Part shown: one piece after another, positions 1 through 9,161 of the stretch
How the letters are laid out: each line of letters opens with the position of its first letter
Position numbering within the stretch: the first letter of the stretch is position 1
Source: Chitinophaga sp. 180180018-3
Lineage (GTDB): Bacteria > Bacteroidota > Bacteroidia > Chitinophagales > Chitinophagaceae
Length of the DNA stretch: 64,000 bases
Assembly: GCF_037893185.1 (NCBI RefSeq)
Contig: NZ_CP140772.1
Span: 5,580,001-5,644,000, forward strand
Direction: 5' to 3'
Made by a program: the position numbers and the translations under genes
The notes under the pieces: model-generated
Database searches by the model: none
What the model was told of the DNA's origin: nothing
What the model saw: only the letters and a program-made list of their open reading frames with translations

Positions 1-1
1 C

Positions 2-439
2 CAGCTCCAAACTGTTTATTGGGAAAGATTGACCGGAAAGGGCTGGGTAACGATACATCAGGACCCTGTGAATAATGCGCTGCAGTTTAGTTATGCCGAC
101 AATGGGCTACCTGACGGGTTGCTGCGTTACCGGGTGCGACTGGAAACCACGGGGGGCACTTACATTTATTCTGATCCGGTGTCTATAGAAATCATGCAGC
201 AACACACCGTGCTGTTGTTCCCCAATCCCGTAAGCACCACGCTGTATATCCTCGATTCAACTGAGCGCAGCCGGCAGTTAGTGATTACCGATATAAGCGG
301 CCGTATTATGCTGCAACAGCGCCTGGAAGCCACCCAGGAAACAGTACCGGTGCAACAGCTTGCCAATGGCGTTTATACCTGCAGCATCTATCTGAATGGC
401 AAACGTATTTATACCACCAAGTTTGTAAAGCAACAATAA
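2..439 (+). CDS. C-terminal part of a secreted protein with a type 9 secretion sorting tail (5' end outside window)
   Basis: The reading frame is open from the left edge, so only the last ~145 residues are visible. The final ~80 residues have the form of a Por-secretion (T9SS) C-terminal sorting domain: an LFPNPV motif, then alternating beta-strands (LVITDISGRIM, then NGVYTCSIYLNGKRIYTTKFVK). This tail type takes the protein through the outer membrane by the type 9 system and is removed or anchored there. The part before it looks like a beta-sandwich repeat. The catalytic or binding domain, if any, lies upstream and cannot be named. The gene converges on lpdA across a 58-bp gap holding a hairpin. 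Confidence 0.8.
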   Translation, partial: QLQTVYWERLTGKGWVTIHQDPVNNALQFSYADNGLPDGLLRYRVRLETTGGTYIYSDPVSIEIMQQHTVLLFPNPVSTTLYILDSTERSRQLVITDISGRIMLQQRLEATQETVPVQQLANGVYTCSIYLNGKRIYTTKFVKQQ

Positions 440-443
440 CGCA

Positions 444-476
444 AACAGCCGCCCCGGTGGTACCGGAACGGCTGTT
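444..476. terminator. Hairpin between convergent genes
   Basis: An 8-bp outer stem (AACAGCCG at 444-451 with CGGCTGTT at 469-476) encloses an inner CCGGT/ACCGG dyad. It lies between the T9SS-tail gene and lpdA, which converge. There is no clean T-run, so it is probably a bidirectional but imperfect terminator. Confidence 0.45.
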
Positions 477-497
477 GCTATACTTACAATAAAATGA

Positions 498-1904
498 TTA
501 CAGGTGAATTGCTTCGCCGTAAGCTACTTCTATGGCGTCTTTCACAGATTCGCTCATAGTAGGATGCGGGTGGATGGAATCCAGCACTTCCTGGTAAGTA
601 GTTTCCAGCTTACGCGCTGCCACAGTTTCAGCGATGATCTCAGTTACGTTAGCACCGATCATGTGTGTACCTAACCATTCGCCGTATTTAGCATCAAAGA
701 TTACTTTTACGAAACCTTCTGTAGCGCCGGCGGCAGAAGCTTTACCGGAAGCAGAGAATGGGAATTTGCCCACTTTAACTTCATAGCCGGCTTCTTTTGC
801 AGCTTTCTCAGTATAACCAACAGAAGCAATTTCCGGTGCACAGTAGGTACAGCCAGGAATGTTCATATAGTCGATGGTAGCCGGTTTATGCGCGTATTTC
901 TTTTCGTTGTAGGCAATTGCTTCCACACAAACGATACCTTCTTTGGAGGCAACGTGTGCAAGTGCCTGACCAGGTACCATATCGCCGATAGCATAAATAC
1001 CAGGAACGTTGGTTTGGTAGTAAGCATCTACTGAAACACGGCCCTTATCAGTTTTGATACCCAGCGCTTCGAGGCCCAGGTTTTCTATATTGGCAGCAAT
1101 ACCCACCGCGCTCAGTACTACGTCTGCTTCGAGAGAGATCTCACCGGTCTGGGTTTTTACTTTTGCCTTCACACCGTTACCAGTTCCTTCCACTGCTTCT
1201 ACTGAAGCATTGGTCATGATTTCGATGCCTTTCTTTTTGTATATTTTTTCCAGTTCTTTAGAGATGTCCTCATCTTCTACCGGAACGATACGCGGCATGA
1301 ACTCTACGATGGTCACTTTAGTGCCCAGCGTAGCATAGAAATAGGCAAACTCAACGCCGATAGCGCCAGAACCCACAACGATCATGGATTTAGGTTGCTG
1401 AGGCAGCACCATCGCTTCACGGTAACCGATCACATTCTTACCGTCGATTTTCAGGTTCGGCAGCTCACGTGCACGTGCACCGGTAGCCAGGATGATATGC
1501 TTAGCGTCGTATACAGTGGCTTTACCGTCTTTATCGGTTACTTCCACCTGGCCTTTGGATTTTAGTTTTCCATTGCCCATTAATACGTCGATTTTATTCT
1601 TCTTCATCAGGAACTGAACACCGCGACTCATTTTATCCGCAACACCACGGCTACGTTTGATAACCGCGTCGAAATCCACTTTTGCATCTGCTACAGTAAT
1701 ACCATAGTCTTTTGAATGCTGCGTATATTCAAATACCTGTGCTGTTTTTAACAAAGCTTTGGTTGGAATACAGCCCCAGTTTAAACAGATACCACCCAGA
1801 TTCTCTCTTTCCACCACTGCAGTTTTAAATCCCAGCTGAGAAGCACGGATAGCAGCCACATATCCGCCAGGCCCACTACCAATTACGATTACGTCGTATG
1901 CCAT
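498..1904 (-). CDS. lpdA: Dihydrolipoyl dehydrogenase (E3 component)
   Basis: FAD-dependent oxidoreductase that reoxidises the dihydrolipoyl groups of the pyruvate, 2-oxoglutarate and branched-chain dehydrogenase complexes, passing electrons to NAD+. The 468-residue protein opens with a Rossmann FAD motif (GSGPGG, about residues 9-14), has the redox-active disulfide in GGICLNWGC (Cys40/Cys45), a second nucleotide-binding motif (VVGSGAIGVEFA), the GIYAIGD segment, and the C-terminal HPHPTMSE with the catalytic His-Glu pair. The longer frame to 1952 adds 16 residues without family similarity, so the ATG at 1904 is chosen. It is a single gene, with no E1 or E2 beside it. A TACCTTTG -7 box lies at 1931-1938. 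Confidence 0.95.
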   Translation of the reverse strand: MAYDVIVIGSGPGGYVAAIRASQLGFKTAVVERENLGGICLNWGCIPTKALLKTAQVFEYTQHSKDYGITVADAKVDFDAVIKRSRGVADKMSRGVQFLMKKNKIDVLMGNGKLKSKGQVEVTDKDGKATVYDAKHIILATGARARELPNLKIDGKNVIGYREAMVLPQQPKSMIVVGSGAIGVEFAYFYATLGTKVTIVEFMPRIVPVEDEDISKELEKIYKKKGIEIMTNASVEAVEGTGNGVKAKVKTQTGEISLEADVVLSAVGIAANIENLGLEALGIKTDKGRVSVDAYYQTNVPGIYAIGDMVPGQALAHVASKEGIVCVEAIAYNEKKYAHKPATIDYMNIPGCTYCAPEIASVGYTEKAAKEAGYEVKVGKFPFSASGKASAAGATEGFVKVIFDAKYGEWLGTHMIGANVTEIIAETVAARKLETTYQEVLDSIHPHPTMSESVKDAIEVAYGEAIHL

Positions 1905-1930
1905 ATTGTTTAATTTTAAATTGAACCTGC

Positions 1931-1938
1931 CAAAGGTA
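1931..1938 (-). promoter_or_regulatory. Bacteroidota -7 promoter element of lpdA
   Basis: TACCTTTG on the minus strand, 26 bp before the lpdA ATG, matches the TAnnTTTG consensus. No TTTG is seen at the expected upstream spacing, so only the -7 half is supported. Confidence 0.5.
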
Positions 1939-1956
1939 AATAAATATTTCATAAGC

Positions 1957-2063
1957 TGCTAGCTTTTAGCCCTTAGCCTTTAGCTTTTAGTCTTTAGCAA
2001 AATACAGCGGAGATTATATGGTGTTAAAAACCAATATAATCTCCGCTGTATTTTGCTAAAGAC
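1957..2063. repeat. Heptad/palindrome gene-end element, copy A
   Basis: Tandem 7-bp units of the form YYTTAGC/T (TTTTAGC, CCTTAGC, CTTTAGC, TTTTAGT, CTTTAGC) run from 1957 to 1998 and lead into a perfect 30-bp inverted repeat (1990-2019 with 2034-2063) around a 14-base spacer. The core reads ACAGCGGAGAT. It follows the LolA-like gene (stop at 2073, minus strand) and lies before the lpdA promoter. The hairpin probably ends LolA-gene transcription. Six related elements occur in the window. Confidence 0.85.
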
Positions 2064-2072
2064 GCTACCAAC

Positions 2073-2732
2073 TTATCTCAGATCCACGACTTCCACGCCA
2101 GGGTATTTCTTGGCGTCGAAGGTAAAGGTGGCGTCGCTCAGATTGCTATTAGGCGTGAAATTGGTGATTTCGTAAGTGTAGTGGTTGCCGTTTTTCTCGA
2201 AAACCTTCATTTTAGCAATGCTCTGGTTCTTTTTATCGATGGAAACGATCACTTTAAAGATGTTCTTGGACTTGTCTGTTGGCGTCAGTTCTATGTTTTG
2301 CAGCACTTTTCCCTTCTCGGTAGTTTCGCCATCCAGTTTGTACAGATAATCTTTATCATAGAAGTTAGTGAACAGTTTGGCCGGTGTCATTGCACCACTG
2401 CTCTGATCTACGTTGTTGATGGTTACTTCGTTCACATCTTTGGCATAGGTCCAGGAGGTTTTGTTATCACTGATGATTTCCTGGCCAGGCAGCGTCACTT
2501 TATATTTGGCTCCTTTCAGATAAACGGTTCCTTTCTTGGAATCAGTTACGCTGTTGTTAGCACCCTCTACTTTCAATATAAAATTGGCAACTACTGTTTT
2601 TAATGATTTGAATTTATTACTAACACCATCCAGGACTGATTTTGCCTTAGGGTCGGATGCTCCCTTGGATTGTGCCATGCCGCTGAATACAATACCGCTC
2701 AACAACAATCCTGTTAATACAAATTTCTTCAT
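2073..2732 (-). CDS. LolA-like outer-membrane lipoprotein carrier
   Basis: Periplasmic chaperone of the LolA type, which carries lipoproteins from the inner-membrane Lol transporter to the outer membrane. The 219-residue protein has a signal peptide (MKKFVLTGLLLSGIVFSGMAQ) and then the LolA pattern: an N-terminal helix (VLDGVSNKFKSLKTVVANF) followed by an 11-strand open beta-barrel with KGTVYLKGAKYKV, SWTYAKDVNEVTI and a final ATFTFDAKKYPGVEVVDLR. It is downstream of ftsK in the same direction, an order common in Bacteroidota. The assignment rests on family pattern; no lipoprotein partner gene is adjacent. Confidence 0.85.
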   Translation of the reverse strand: MKKFVLTGLLLSGIVFSGMAQSKGASDPKAKSVLDGVSNKFKSLKTVVANFILKVEGANNSVTDSKKGTVYLKGAKYKVTLPGQEIISDNKTSWTYAKDVNEVTINNVDQSSGAMTPAKLFTNFYDKDYLYKLDGETTEKGKVLQNIELTPTDKSKNIFKVIVSIDKKNQSIAKMKVFEKNGNHYTYEITNFTPNSNLSDATFTFDAKKYPGVEVVDLR

Positions 2733-2809
2733 CGTAGGTTTTTTTAGTTTGTGTTATGCGGCAAAAACAAATGCCATGCCGGTATAATTTTGAGGCTGCA
2801 AAAATCTAT

Positions 2810-2833
2810 ATTATTCCTGAAAAAGGGAATAAT
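2810..2833 (-). terminator. Weak hairpin after ftsK
   Basis: An ATTATTCC/GGAATAAT 8-bp stem with an 8-base loop lies just past the ftsK stop. Read on the minus strand it is followed at a distance by a T-run (GATTTTTG). It may end ftsK transcription before the LolA-like gene. Confidence 0.35.
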
Positions 2834-2851
2834 TTAAGGATCTTTAACAGA

Positions 2852-5500
2852 TTAAAATAAATTACTAAGTATCTCCTGTAGTTCGCTATCGGTTTTTACC
2901 AATACCTCCCTGGCTTTACTTCCCATATTGGGCCCCACAATATTGGCAGCTTCCAGCTGGTCCATCAGGCGGCCGGCGCGGTTGTACCCCAGTTTCATTC
3001 TGCGTTGCAGCAGCGAGGTGGATCCCTGTTGGGTGGAAACGATTACCTGGGCTGCTTCTTCAAAGAGCGGATCGCGGTCGCTGAGACTCAGTTCTTTTCC
3101 ATCAGCATCCTTATCATCCACGTATTCCGGCAGGAGGAAGGCGTCCGGATAGCCTTTCTGACCACCGATGAATTCGGCCACTCTTTCCACTTCCGGCGTA
3201 TCTACGAAGGCACACTGTAACCTTACCAGTTCCCCGTTGAATGATACCAGCATATCCCCCTGTCCGATCAGCTGTTCGGCGCCGCCTATATCGAGGATGG
3301 TGCGGGAGTCGATCTTCGACGATACCTTAAACGCCACACGTGCCGGGAAGTTGGCTTTGATGGTACCGGTGATAATATTCACAGACGGGCGTTGTGTGGC
3401 TATGATAAGGTGGATACCCACCGCACGGGCCAGCTGGGCCAGGCGGGCGATCGGCATTTCCACTTCCTTACCGGCCGTCATGATAAGATCTGCAAACTCA
3501 TCTACTACCAATACAATGAAAGGCAGGTAGCGGTGTCCTTTCAGCGGGTTAAGCCGGCGCTGAGTGAACTTGGCGTTATATTCCCTGATGTTACGGGTAC
3601 CAGCTTCCTTGAGCAAGTCGTACCGCAGATCCATCTCAATACAAAGCGCATTCAGGGTGTGGATTACCTTCTTGGTGTCGGTGATGATGGCATCATCTTC
3701 CCCGGGAAGCTTCGCGAGGAAATGCTTCTCAATCAGTTTGTAAAGCGACAGTTCTACTTTTTTCGGATCCACCAGTACAAATTTCAACTGGGAAGGATGC
3801 TTCTTGTACAGTAATGAAACGAGCAGGGTATTGATACCAACGGATTTACCCTGACCAGTGGCTCCGGCCATAAGCAGGTGGGGCATTTTGGCCAGATCGG
3901 CAATGAAGTTTTCATTGTCGATTTTCTTTCCGATGGCGATGGGTAAGTCCATGGTGCTTGCCTGGAACTTTTCAGAGGCCAGCATGTTTTTCAGAGAAAC
4001 GATCGACTTTTTGATATTAGGCACCTCAATGCCGATGGTACCCTTGCCCGGTATAGGAGCAATGATACGGATACCCAGCGCTGAAAGGCTCAGTGCGATA
4101 TCGTCTTCCAGATTTTTAATACGGGAGATACGAACGCCTGCCGCCGGCACTATTTCATACAATGTTACCGTAGGCCCAACGGTAGCGCTGATCTTCTGGA
4201 TGGTGATATCATAGTTCTTCAGGGTATCGATGATCTGGTTTTTGTTTTTCTCCAGTTCAGTGGTATCCTGTACAATTACTTTATCGGCGTTGTGATTTTC
4301 CAGCAGATCGAGCGTAGGGAATTTATAGTTCTGCAGATCCAGTGAAGGATCATAGGGATCTACCGGCTCCACTGGCCTGCTGGGCGCTACTTCCTCCACT
4401 TCTTCATCTTCTTCGTGGTAAGTAGGCTTGATCTCAAAGGCCACTTCATCCGCGGGCAGCTTTTTCTTTGGCGCCGGAATGGTTTCTTCCGGAGTTTCTT
4501 CTATGTACAACAGCGGGCCCGGGTCTTCGGCTTCTTCTTCCTCATCCCGCAGCGGCTCTTCCGGCTCTTCGGGCACAGCAGGCGGAAGGTAAGGCATATG
4601 TGCAGAAGGGATCACGGTAATCTCTTCTTTCTCGACCAGCTGCATGGCGTGCAAATCCTCCTCTTCCTCAGCATGCGGCGGAATCACCATCACGCCGCCG
4701 TCTGCACGCAACGCATTGCTCCGTGCATCTTCCTTAGCAGCTGTTGCAGGGACCGAGTTACCGGCGGCCGCAGTTGCAGTTGCTGCGGTAGCAGTAGCGG
4801 CAGCCACAGGAACAGCTACAGGAGTAGCGGGAACAGGCTTAGCTGGCTTAATTTTCTTTTCTGGCCATTTGAAATCGAAGTTGAATTTCCAGATCAGCCA
4901 GGATAAGCCTACCACCAGCAGCAGCAAGGCGGTACCGGTTTTACCGATAAATCCGGTGGTCCATTTATTCAGTGCGTCGCCCAATGCTCCACCCCAGGGG
5001 AAATCCATTCCACCGGCTACGAACGACAGGCTCATACTGATAAACAGCAGGCCGAAGAGAATATATTTTACATTGCGCCAGATGCGGAATACGCGCCGGC
5101 CAACAATGAAATTGATACCAATGATAAAGAAGAAGTAACAAAACAGGAAAGCTGCAATGCCAACACCGTAGAAGAAAGCGTTATGCGAAACATAGGCGCC
5201 CAGACGGCCAAGCAGGTTATCCACTTTCACATCCCCGAAAAATAACTCCCGGGTTGTATAATGGAATATTTTATCCTGGTCATCTTCCCAGGTAAAAAGA
5301 TAAGACGTAAAAGCTATAAAACAGTAAAGGCTCAGCAATAAGAAAAACACACCCATTACTTTATGGGTACGTTCGTCTTTTACCAGTTCTTTCATTTTTA
5401 CCTCCGGCTCCTTGTCTTTCTTCAGCACGTCGGGATTATTTGCAGGGGCCTTGGGTTTCTTACTCTCTGGTTTTTCAGTTTTCAATTTGTTTTTGGACAT
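2852..5500 (-). CDS. ftsK: DNA translocase FtsK/SpoIIIE
   Basis: Hexameric ATP-driven DNA pump at the division septum that moves chromosome termini and aligns dif sites for XerCD. The 882-residue protein has a lysine-rich cytoplasmic start, four membrane segments (about residues 50-205), a linker rich in Ala, Pro and Glu (about 215-400), the alpha/beta motor with Walker A GATGQGKS (about 545) and Walker B VLVVDEFADL, and a C-terminal winged-helix gamma domain (STSLLQRRMKLGYNRAGRLM) that reads KOPS-like DNA. The linker contains a low-complexity Ala/Thr run. The ATG at 5500 gives the expected N-terminus. The alpha/beta hydrolase gene is 46 bp upstream in the same direction. Confidence 0.95.
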   Translation of the reverse strand: MSKNKLKTEKPESKKPKAPANNPDVLKKDKEPEVKMKELVKDERTHKVMGVFFLLLSLYCFIAFTSYLFTWEDDQDKIFHYTTRELFFGDVKVDNLLGRLGAYVSHNAFFYGVGIAAFLFCYFFFIIGINFIVGRRVFRIWRNVKYILFGLLFISMSLSFVAGGMDFPWGGALGDALNKWTTGFIGKTGTALLLLVVGLSWLIWKFNFDFKWPEKKIKPAKPVPATPVAVPVAAATATAATATAAAGNSVPATAAKEDARSNALRADGGVMVIPPHAEEEEDLHAMQLVEKEEITVIPSAHMPYLPPAVPEEPEEPLRDEEEEAEDPGPLLYIEETPEETIPAPKKKLPADEVAFEIKPTYHEEDEEVEEVAPSRPVEPVDPYDPSLDLQNYKFPTLDLLENHNADKVIVQDTTELEKNKNQIIDTLKNYDITIQKISATVGPTVTLYEIVPAAGVRISRIKNLEDDIALSLSALGIRIIAPIPGKGTIGIEVPNIKKSIVSLKNMLASEKFQASTMDLPIAIGKKIDNENFIADLAKMPHLLMAGATGQGKSVGINTLLVSLLYKKHPSQLKFVLVDPKKVELSLYKLIEKHFLAKLPGEDDAIITDTKKVIHTLNALCIEMDLRYDLLKEAGTRNIREYNAKFTQRRLNPLKGHRYLPFIVLVVDEFADLIMTAGKEVEMPIARLAQLARAVGIHLIIATQRPSVNIITGTIKANFPARVAFKVSSKIDSRTILDIGGAEQLIGQGDMLVSFNGELVRLQCAFVDTPEVERVAEFIGGQKGYPDAFLLPEYVDDKDADGKELSLSDRDPLFEEAAQVIVSTQQGSTSLLQRRMKLGYNRAGRLMDQLEAANIVGPNMGSKAREVLVKTDSELQEILSNLF

Positions 5501-5546
5501 AAATGGCTTTTACTGTTAGCTGCTGGCTTAACTAATACTTTTGGGA

Positions 5547-6977
5547 CTACCTGTTTTCCTTTACCGGCACCTGTAAAATCCAGTGCGCAATAAATTCCGG
5601 AACCAGGGGATCAATGGTTTGTTCCAGTTCACCGTATTCGTTAACGGTACATGTTTTACAACGTTGGAACAAGTGGTTCAACCCATCAAACTTACGGATT
5701 GTAACCAGCAAGTTACCATTTTCTGTTAAAGCTCTGTCAATAGCATCCAGATTGGCATTTGCGTCTACCTGGGCGTCCATGGTACCATTAATAGCCATGA
5801 ACGGGCATTTGATCTGTTTCAGATACGGTAGCGGATCATAGCGCAGAATAGAAATTGTTTCCGGGGTAAGCGACATGAGCGCGCCTTCCACCATCTGATC
5901 TTCCGTCATTTGTCTTTTTACATCCTCACCGGAATTGCGGTAGAGCTGCCGGATGATGGCTTCCGCCTTTGGTCTGAGCACAGCTATGCTACTGTCGGTA
6001 GCCAGCAAATCCCAGTAGGGCTTCAGCTTTTGCTGGTTGAGCGCAACTGCGCTGTCGGATTCACCGATGTCGCTGTTAGAGCGTGCTACCTGCTGATCTA
6101 CCAGCTGGCGGCCTGTGATCCCAATGCCGGCCATCGATACTACAAATGCCACCGATGGATTATTGGCGGCCACAATTTGCGCCACCATAGCGCCTTCGCT
6201 ATGACCGAGTAATCCGATACGTTGCGGGTCCACATCGTTCCGCGTTTTCAGGTATCCCATAGCAGTAACGGCATCATGGGCAAAATCGTATATGTTGGAA
6301 GAATCGTAATCTCCTGTAGAAGTTCCTACTCCCCTGTCGTCGAACCGGAGTGTGGCAATACCGTTACGGGCAAAATAATCGGCCAGTACAAGGAACGGTT
6401 TGTGTCCGGATATTTCCTCATTCCGATCTTGCGGGCCGGAGCCTGTCAGCATGATGACTACCGGATATTTCCCCGGAGATGCAGGGCGGGTGAAGGTACC
6501 CGAAAGTGTGACCTTATCTTTTATGTTATTAAATTTCACCTCCTGGGAATAGTATGGATATGGAGGCTTGGGTTCCTGCGGCCTGACATAGAGGCCTTCC
6601 TTAGAGATCTCTTTGCGGCCCAGATCCAGGGCGCTGTTTTCGCCGGCAAATCCGGCTATTCCTTTGAACTGCTGTGTTGCGGGATCCCATACGCCGGTAT
6701 AGGAAAAACCATCATCATCATTGCGAAGCAGCAGGGTATCTTTCCGATAAACCACTGTACCAAAATCCAGCGAGGCATCATCTCCCATATCCGGGAGCAA
6801 CATTTTCCCTTTAAACCTTCCGTCCTGTTTTTCCAGTTCTACGATCACGCGTCTTTTTTCGCCATAGTACAGTTTAAAGGCGCCATACCATTTTCCGGCA
6901 ATGTTGTCATTCGTTTGTGCAATTGCCACTGACCCGGTCAGCACACTCAGCATGAACACCCAAAAACCTTTATACAT
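5547..6977 (-). CDS. Secreted alpha/beta hydrolase with N-terminal beta-domain
   Basis: A 476-residue exported protein. A signal peptide (to SVAIAQ) is followed by a ~110-residue beta-rich domain (WYGAFKLYYGEKRRVIVELE) as found in front of many Bacteroidota serine esterases or peptidases, then an alpha/beta-hydrolase fold. The catalytic triad is visible: Ser in GHSEGA (about residue 259), Asp in NGTMDAQVD (about 400) and His in DGLNHLF (about 431). The oxyanion segment is LTGSGPQDRNE. Substrate is unknown; relatives are annotated as S9-like peptidases or carboxylesterases. It starts 2 bp after the stop of the DUF423 gene, so the two are probably co-transcribed. Confidence 0.85.
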   Translation of the reverse strand: MYKGFWVFMLSVLTGSVAIAQTNDNIAGKWYGAFKLYYGEKRRVIVELEKQDGRFKGKMLLPDMGDDASLDFGTVVYRKDTLLLRNDDDGFSYTGVWDPATQQFKGIAGFAGENSALDLGRKEISKEGLYVRPQEPKPPYPYYSQEVKFNNIKDKVTLSGTFTRPASPGKYPVVIMLTGSGPQDRNEEISGHKPFLVLADYFARNGIATLRFDDRGVGTSTGDYDSSNIYDFAHDAVTAMGYLKTRNDVDPQRIGLLGHSEGAMVAQIVAANNPSVAFVVSMAGIGITGRQLVDQQVARSNSDIGESDSAVALNQQKLKPYWDLLATDSSIAVLRPKAEAIIRQLYRNSGEDVKRQMTEDQMVEGALMSLTPETISILRYDPLPYLKQIKCPFMAINGTMDAQVDANANLDAIDRALTENGNLLVTIRKFDGLNHLFQRCKTCTVNEYGELEQTIDPLVPEFIAHWILQVPVKENR

Positions 6978-6979
6978 TT

Positions 6980-7372
6980 TTACGCTTTAAGTTTTAAGAC
7001 ACCGGAGAGTAAACAGATCCACCCGGCAATGAAAAATACGCCACCAATGGGAGTTACGATACCAATTCCTTTGAGGCCCACATTACCTGTCATTTTCAGG
7101 AGGGTAAGGGCGTACAGAGAACCAGAAAACAGGAGTATACCGATGATGAAGCATCTGCCTGCCCATTCCAGCTGGCTGCCCGGCAACTGAGCAAAGAGGA
7201 TGCCGGTTACAAGTAATGCGAATACGTGATAGAACTGATAAGTAACGCCTGTCTGAAAAGTAGATACGGTTTCAGGTGGTACCAGCTCTTTCAGCTTATG
7301 CGCTCCGAAAGCGCCTAAAACTACTGCCAGTGCACCTAACGCCGCCGCCCATACTAAAAAACTCTTATGCAT
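6980..7372 (-). CDS. DUF423 small membrane protein (YgdD-like)
   Basis: A 130-residue inner-membrane protein with four hydrophobic segments and the family signature near the N-terminus (ALGAFGAHKLK), followed by TFQTGVTYQFYHVFALL. The molecular function of DUF423 is not established. It sits between shikimate kinase (1-bp gap upstream) and the hydrolase (2-bp gap downstream), so it is almost certainly in one transcript with them. Confidence 0.88.
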   Translation of the reverse strand: MHKSFLVWAAALGALAVVLGAFGAHKLKELVPPETVSTFQTGVTYQFYHVFALLVTGILFAQLPGSQLEWAGRCFIIGILLFSGSLYALTLLKMTGNVGLKGIGIVTPIGGVFFIAGWICLLSGVLKLKA

Positions 7373-7373
7373 A

Positions 7374-7868
7374 CTAGATATTTTGCGTAAAGGTATCCAA
7401 TGAAATATTATCGGAAGAAATTATATGCTTTGATTGCTGGTAAAAGGGCAGTCGTTCCGCCAGCTTTTTCTCGACAAAGCTGGCCAGATCTTCATCTTCC
7501 AGTCCGGCAATCAACGGCCGCTTATGTTTTTTGCGTTGAAGTCTTTCCACCATTGTTGCTATGGATGGGTTGAGCCAGATCGTATTGCCATGCGCATTCA
7601 TGAAGTCCATATTGTCCTGAAAGCAGGGAGTTCCTCCCCCGCAGGAGATGAGGAATTTGTCCTGCCGCGAAAGCTCTCTCAGCAACATGCTTTCTTTTTC
7701 CCGGAAGTAGTCTTCCCCTTTGGTGGCAAAGATGTCAGCGACCGCCATTTCTTCTGCTTCCACAATCACTTCGTCCAGATCGTAGTAAGGCAGTTGCCAG
7801 TGATCAGCCAGTTGTTTCCCCCAGTACGACTTTCCGGCGCCCATAAAGCCAAGTAAATATATCTTCAT
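7374..7868 (-). CDS. aroK: Shikimate kinase
   Basis: Phosphorylates shikimate at the 3-hydroxyl with ATP, the fifth step of the chorismate pathway. The 164-residue protein is of standard length with Walker A GFMGAGKS (residues 7-14), the shikimate-binding DLDE motif, SCGGGTP, and the lid region around KKHKRPLI. Tyr follows the P-loop Ser where many enzymes have Thr or Val; this looks like lineage variation. It lies in a tight minus-strand run, 35 bp downstream of the phosphopantetheinyl transferase gene. No other aro genes are adjacent. Confidence 0.93.
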   Translation of the reverse strand: MKIYLLGFMGAGKSYWGKQLADHWQLPYYDLDEVIVEAEEMAVADIFATKGEDYFREKESMLLRELSRQDKFLISCGGGTPCFQDNMDFMNAHGNTIWLNPSIATMVERLQRKKHKRPLIAGLEDEDLASFVEKKLAERLPFYQQSKHIISSDNISLDTFTQNI

Positions 7869-7903
7869 AAAAAAATGCGACAGTTCTTAATAAGTTTCCG
7901 GTC

Positions 7904-8524
7904 TCATGCCGGATGAGTCCATGCCAGGCATAGGCCATTTTCCATAATATACTGCAAATATAACCGGGTATTTCTATCCGCTTTGTTAAAATCGGCGGTG
8001 ATAAATCCGGCCTGCTGAAATACAAACGGATGTAATTTCATATGCTCTTTAAAATCAACGCTTCCCAGGCCATACCATTTAAACATGGCTTCCTTTGCGC
8101 TCCAGCAGATCGTTTTATGTGCCAGGTCATGAGCGGGATCAATAAAAGATCTTTCAGAGGGGCTGAGGAACTTATGCGCTACCAGTTCTATTTTCGGCTT
8201 TATTTCTTCGATATCTATTCCCACAGCGGCTTTGGTGCTGACAATAGCAGCCGCAAAATCACCACAATGCGAGATGGAAAAGTGGTAACTATCGCATACC
8301 AGCAGGGGTTTACGGGAATTACTCACTTTGATCTTTTCAATGGGAAATTCCGGAAAAAGCGTTACCAGCAAGTATCTGCCGGCAAAATGCTGCAGCCGTT
8401 TATGCGGGTGGTGGATAACAGGACTGATATTCACCTTCTCCCGGAAAAAGTTCTCTGTTTCTTCAATCTTCCATACCCCCAGCCTTGTTTCCGGATCAAT
8501 TTGTATCGTTCGTATTAATGGCAT
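7904..8524 (-). CDS. 4'-phosphopantetheinyl transferase (Sfp/AcpT type)
   Basis: Transfers the phosphopantetheine arm of CoA to a carrier-protein serine. The 206-residue protein has FSISHCGDFAAA, the magnesium-binding GIDIEE, and the WSAKEAMFKWYG motif that defines the superfamily. The longer open frame (to 8671) encodes unrelated residues that overlap the promoter side of dcd, so the ATG at 8524 (MPLIRTIQ) is chosen. It is divergent from dcd, with about 100 bp between the starts. The carrier protein it serves is not in the window. Confidence 0.9.
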   Translation of the reverse strand: MPLIRTIQIDPETRLGVWKIEETENFFREKVNISPVIHHPHKRLQHFAGRYLLVTLFPEFPIEKIKVSNSRKPLLVCDSYHFSISHCGDFAAAIVSTKAAVGIDIEEIKPKIELVAHKFLSPSERSFIDPAHDLAHKTICWSAKEAMFKWYGLGSVDFKEHMKLHPFVFQQAGFITADFNKADRNTRLYLQYIMENGLCLAWTHPA

Positions 8525-8624
8525 ATCTTGCCAAATTAAAGCAAAAATGCAGAAAAAACCGCTTTTGAATGCGGGGTGGCTACTAAAACTAACAACAATA
8601 ACTACTAAATAAATATACCTTAGA

Positions 8625-9161
8625 ATGATTCTGTCAGACAAACGGATACTGGAGGAAATTGAAAAGGGCACTATCCTTATAGAGCCTTATGACCGGAAAT
8701 ACCTGGGTACCAACTCCTATGATGTTCACCTGGGGAAATACCTGGCCACCTACCGTGACCGTGTACTGGATGCCCGCCAACACAATGAAATCGAGCATTT
8801 TGAAATTCCGGAAGAAGGCTACGTGCTGCACCCTGGTACTCTTTACCTGGGTGTGACCCAGGAATACACGGAAACACATGCCCATGTGCCGTTCCTGGAA
8901 GGAAAATCCAGCACGGGCCGTCTGGGTATTGATATCCACGCCACAGCCGGCAAGGGAGATGTGGGTTTCTGCAATACCTGGACGCTGGAAATATCCTGCG
9001 CCCAACCCGTACGTATATACGCCGGCATGCCTATCGGGCAGCTGATCTATTTCGTAGTAGAAGGGGAAGTGGAAACATTATACAACAAGAAAGGAAATGC
9101 GAAATACAATAGCCGCACAGTAAGGCCGGTAGAGAGTATGATGTGGAGAAACGACTTTTAG
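8625..9161 (+). CDS. dcd: dCTP deaminase
   Basis: Deaminates dCTP to dUTP, feeding dTMP synthesis. The 178-residue protein shows the trimeric dUTPase-like fold: the N-terminal segment MILSDKRILEEIEKG, GTNSYDVHLG, EGKSSTGRLGID (about residues 90-101, with the catalytic-loop arginine), TAGKGDVGF and PIGQLIYF. The last sense codon and stop (TTT TAG) are already part of the first unit of heptad element B, so the gene end has probably been shaped by that repeat. It converges on HD-Pnk. Confidence 0.93.
   Translation: MILSDKRILEEIEKGTILIEPYDRKYLGTNSYDVHLGKYLATYRDRVLDARQHNEIEHFEIPEEGYVLHPGTLYLGVTQEYTETHAHVPFLEGKSSTGRLGIDIHATAGKGDVGFCNTWTLEISCAQPVRIYAGMPIGQLIYFVVEGEVETLYNKKGNAKYNSRTVRPVESMMWRNDF

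Noticed and set aside
8525-8671. N-terminal extension of the phosphopantetheinyl transferase
   Set aside because: The extra 49 residues are not family-like and overlap the dcd start on the other strand.
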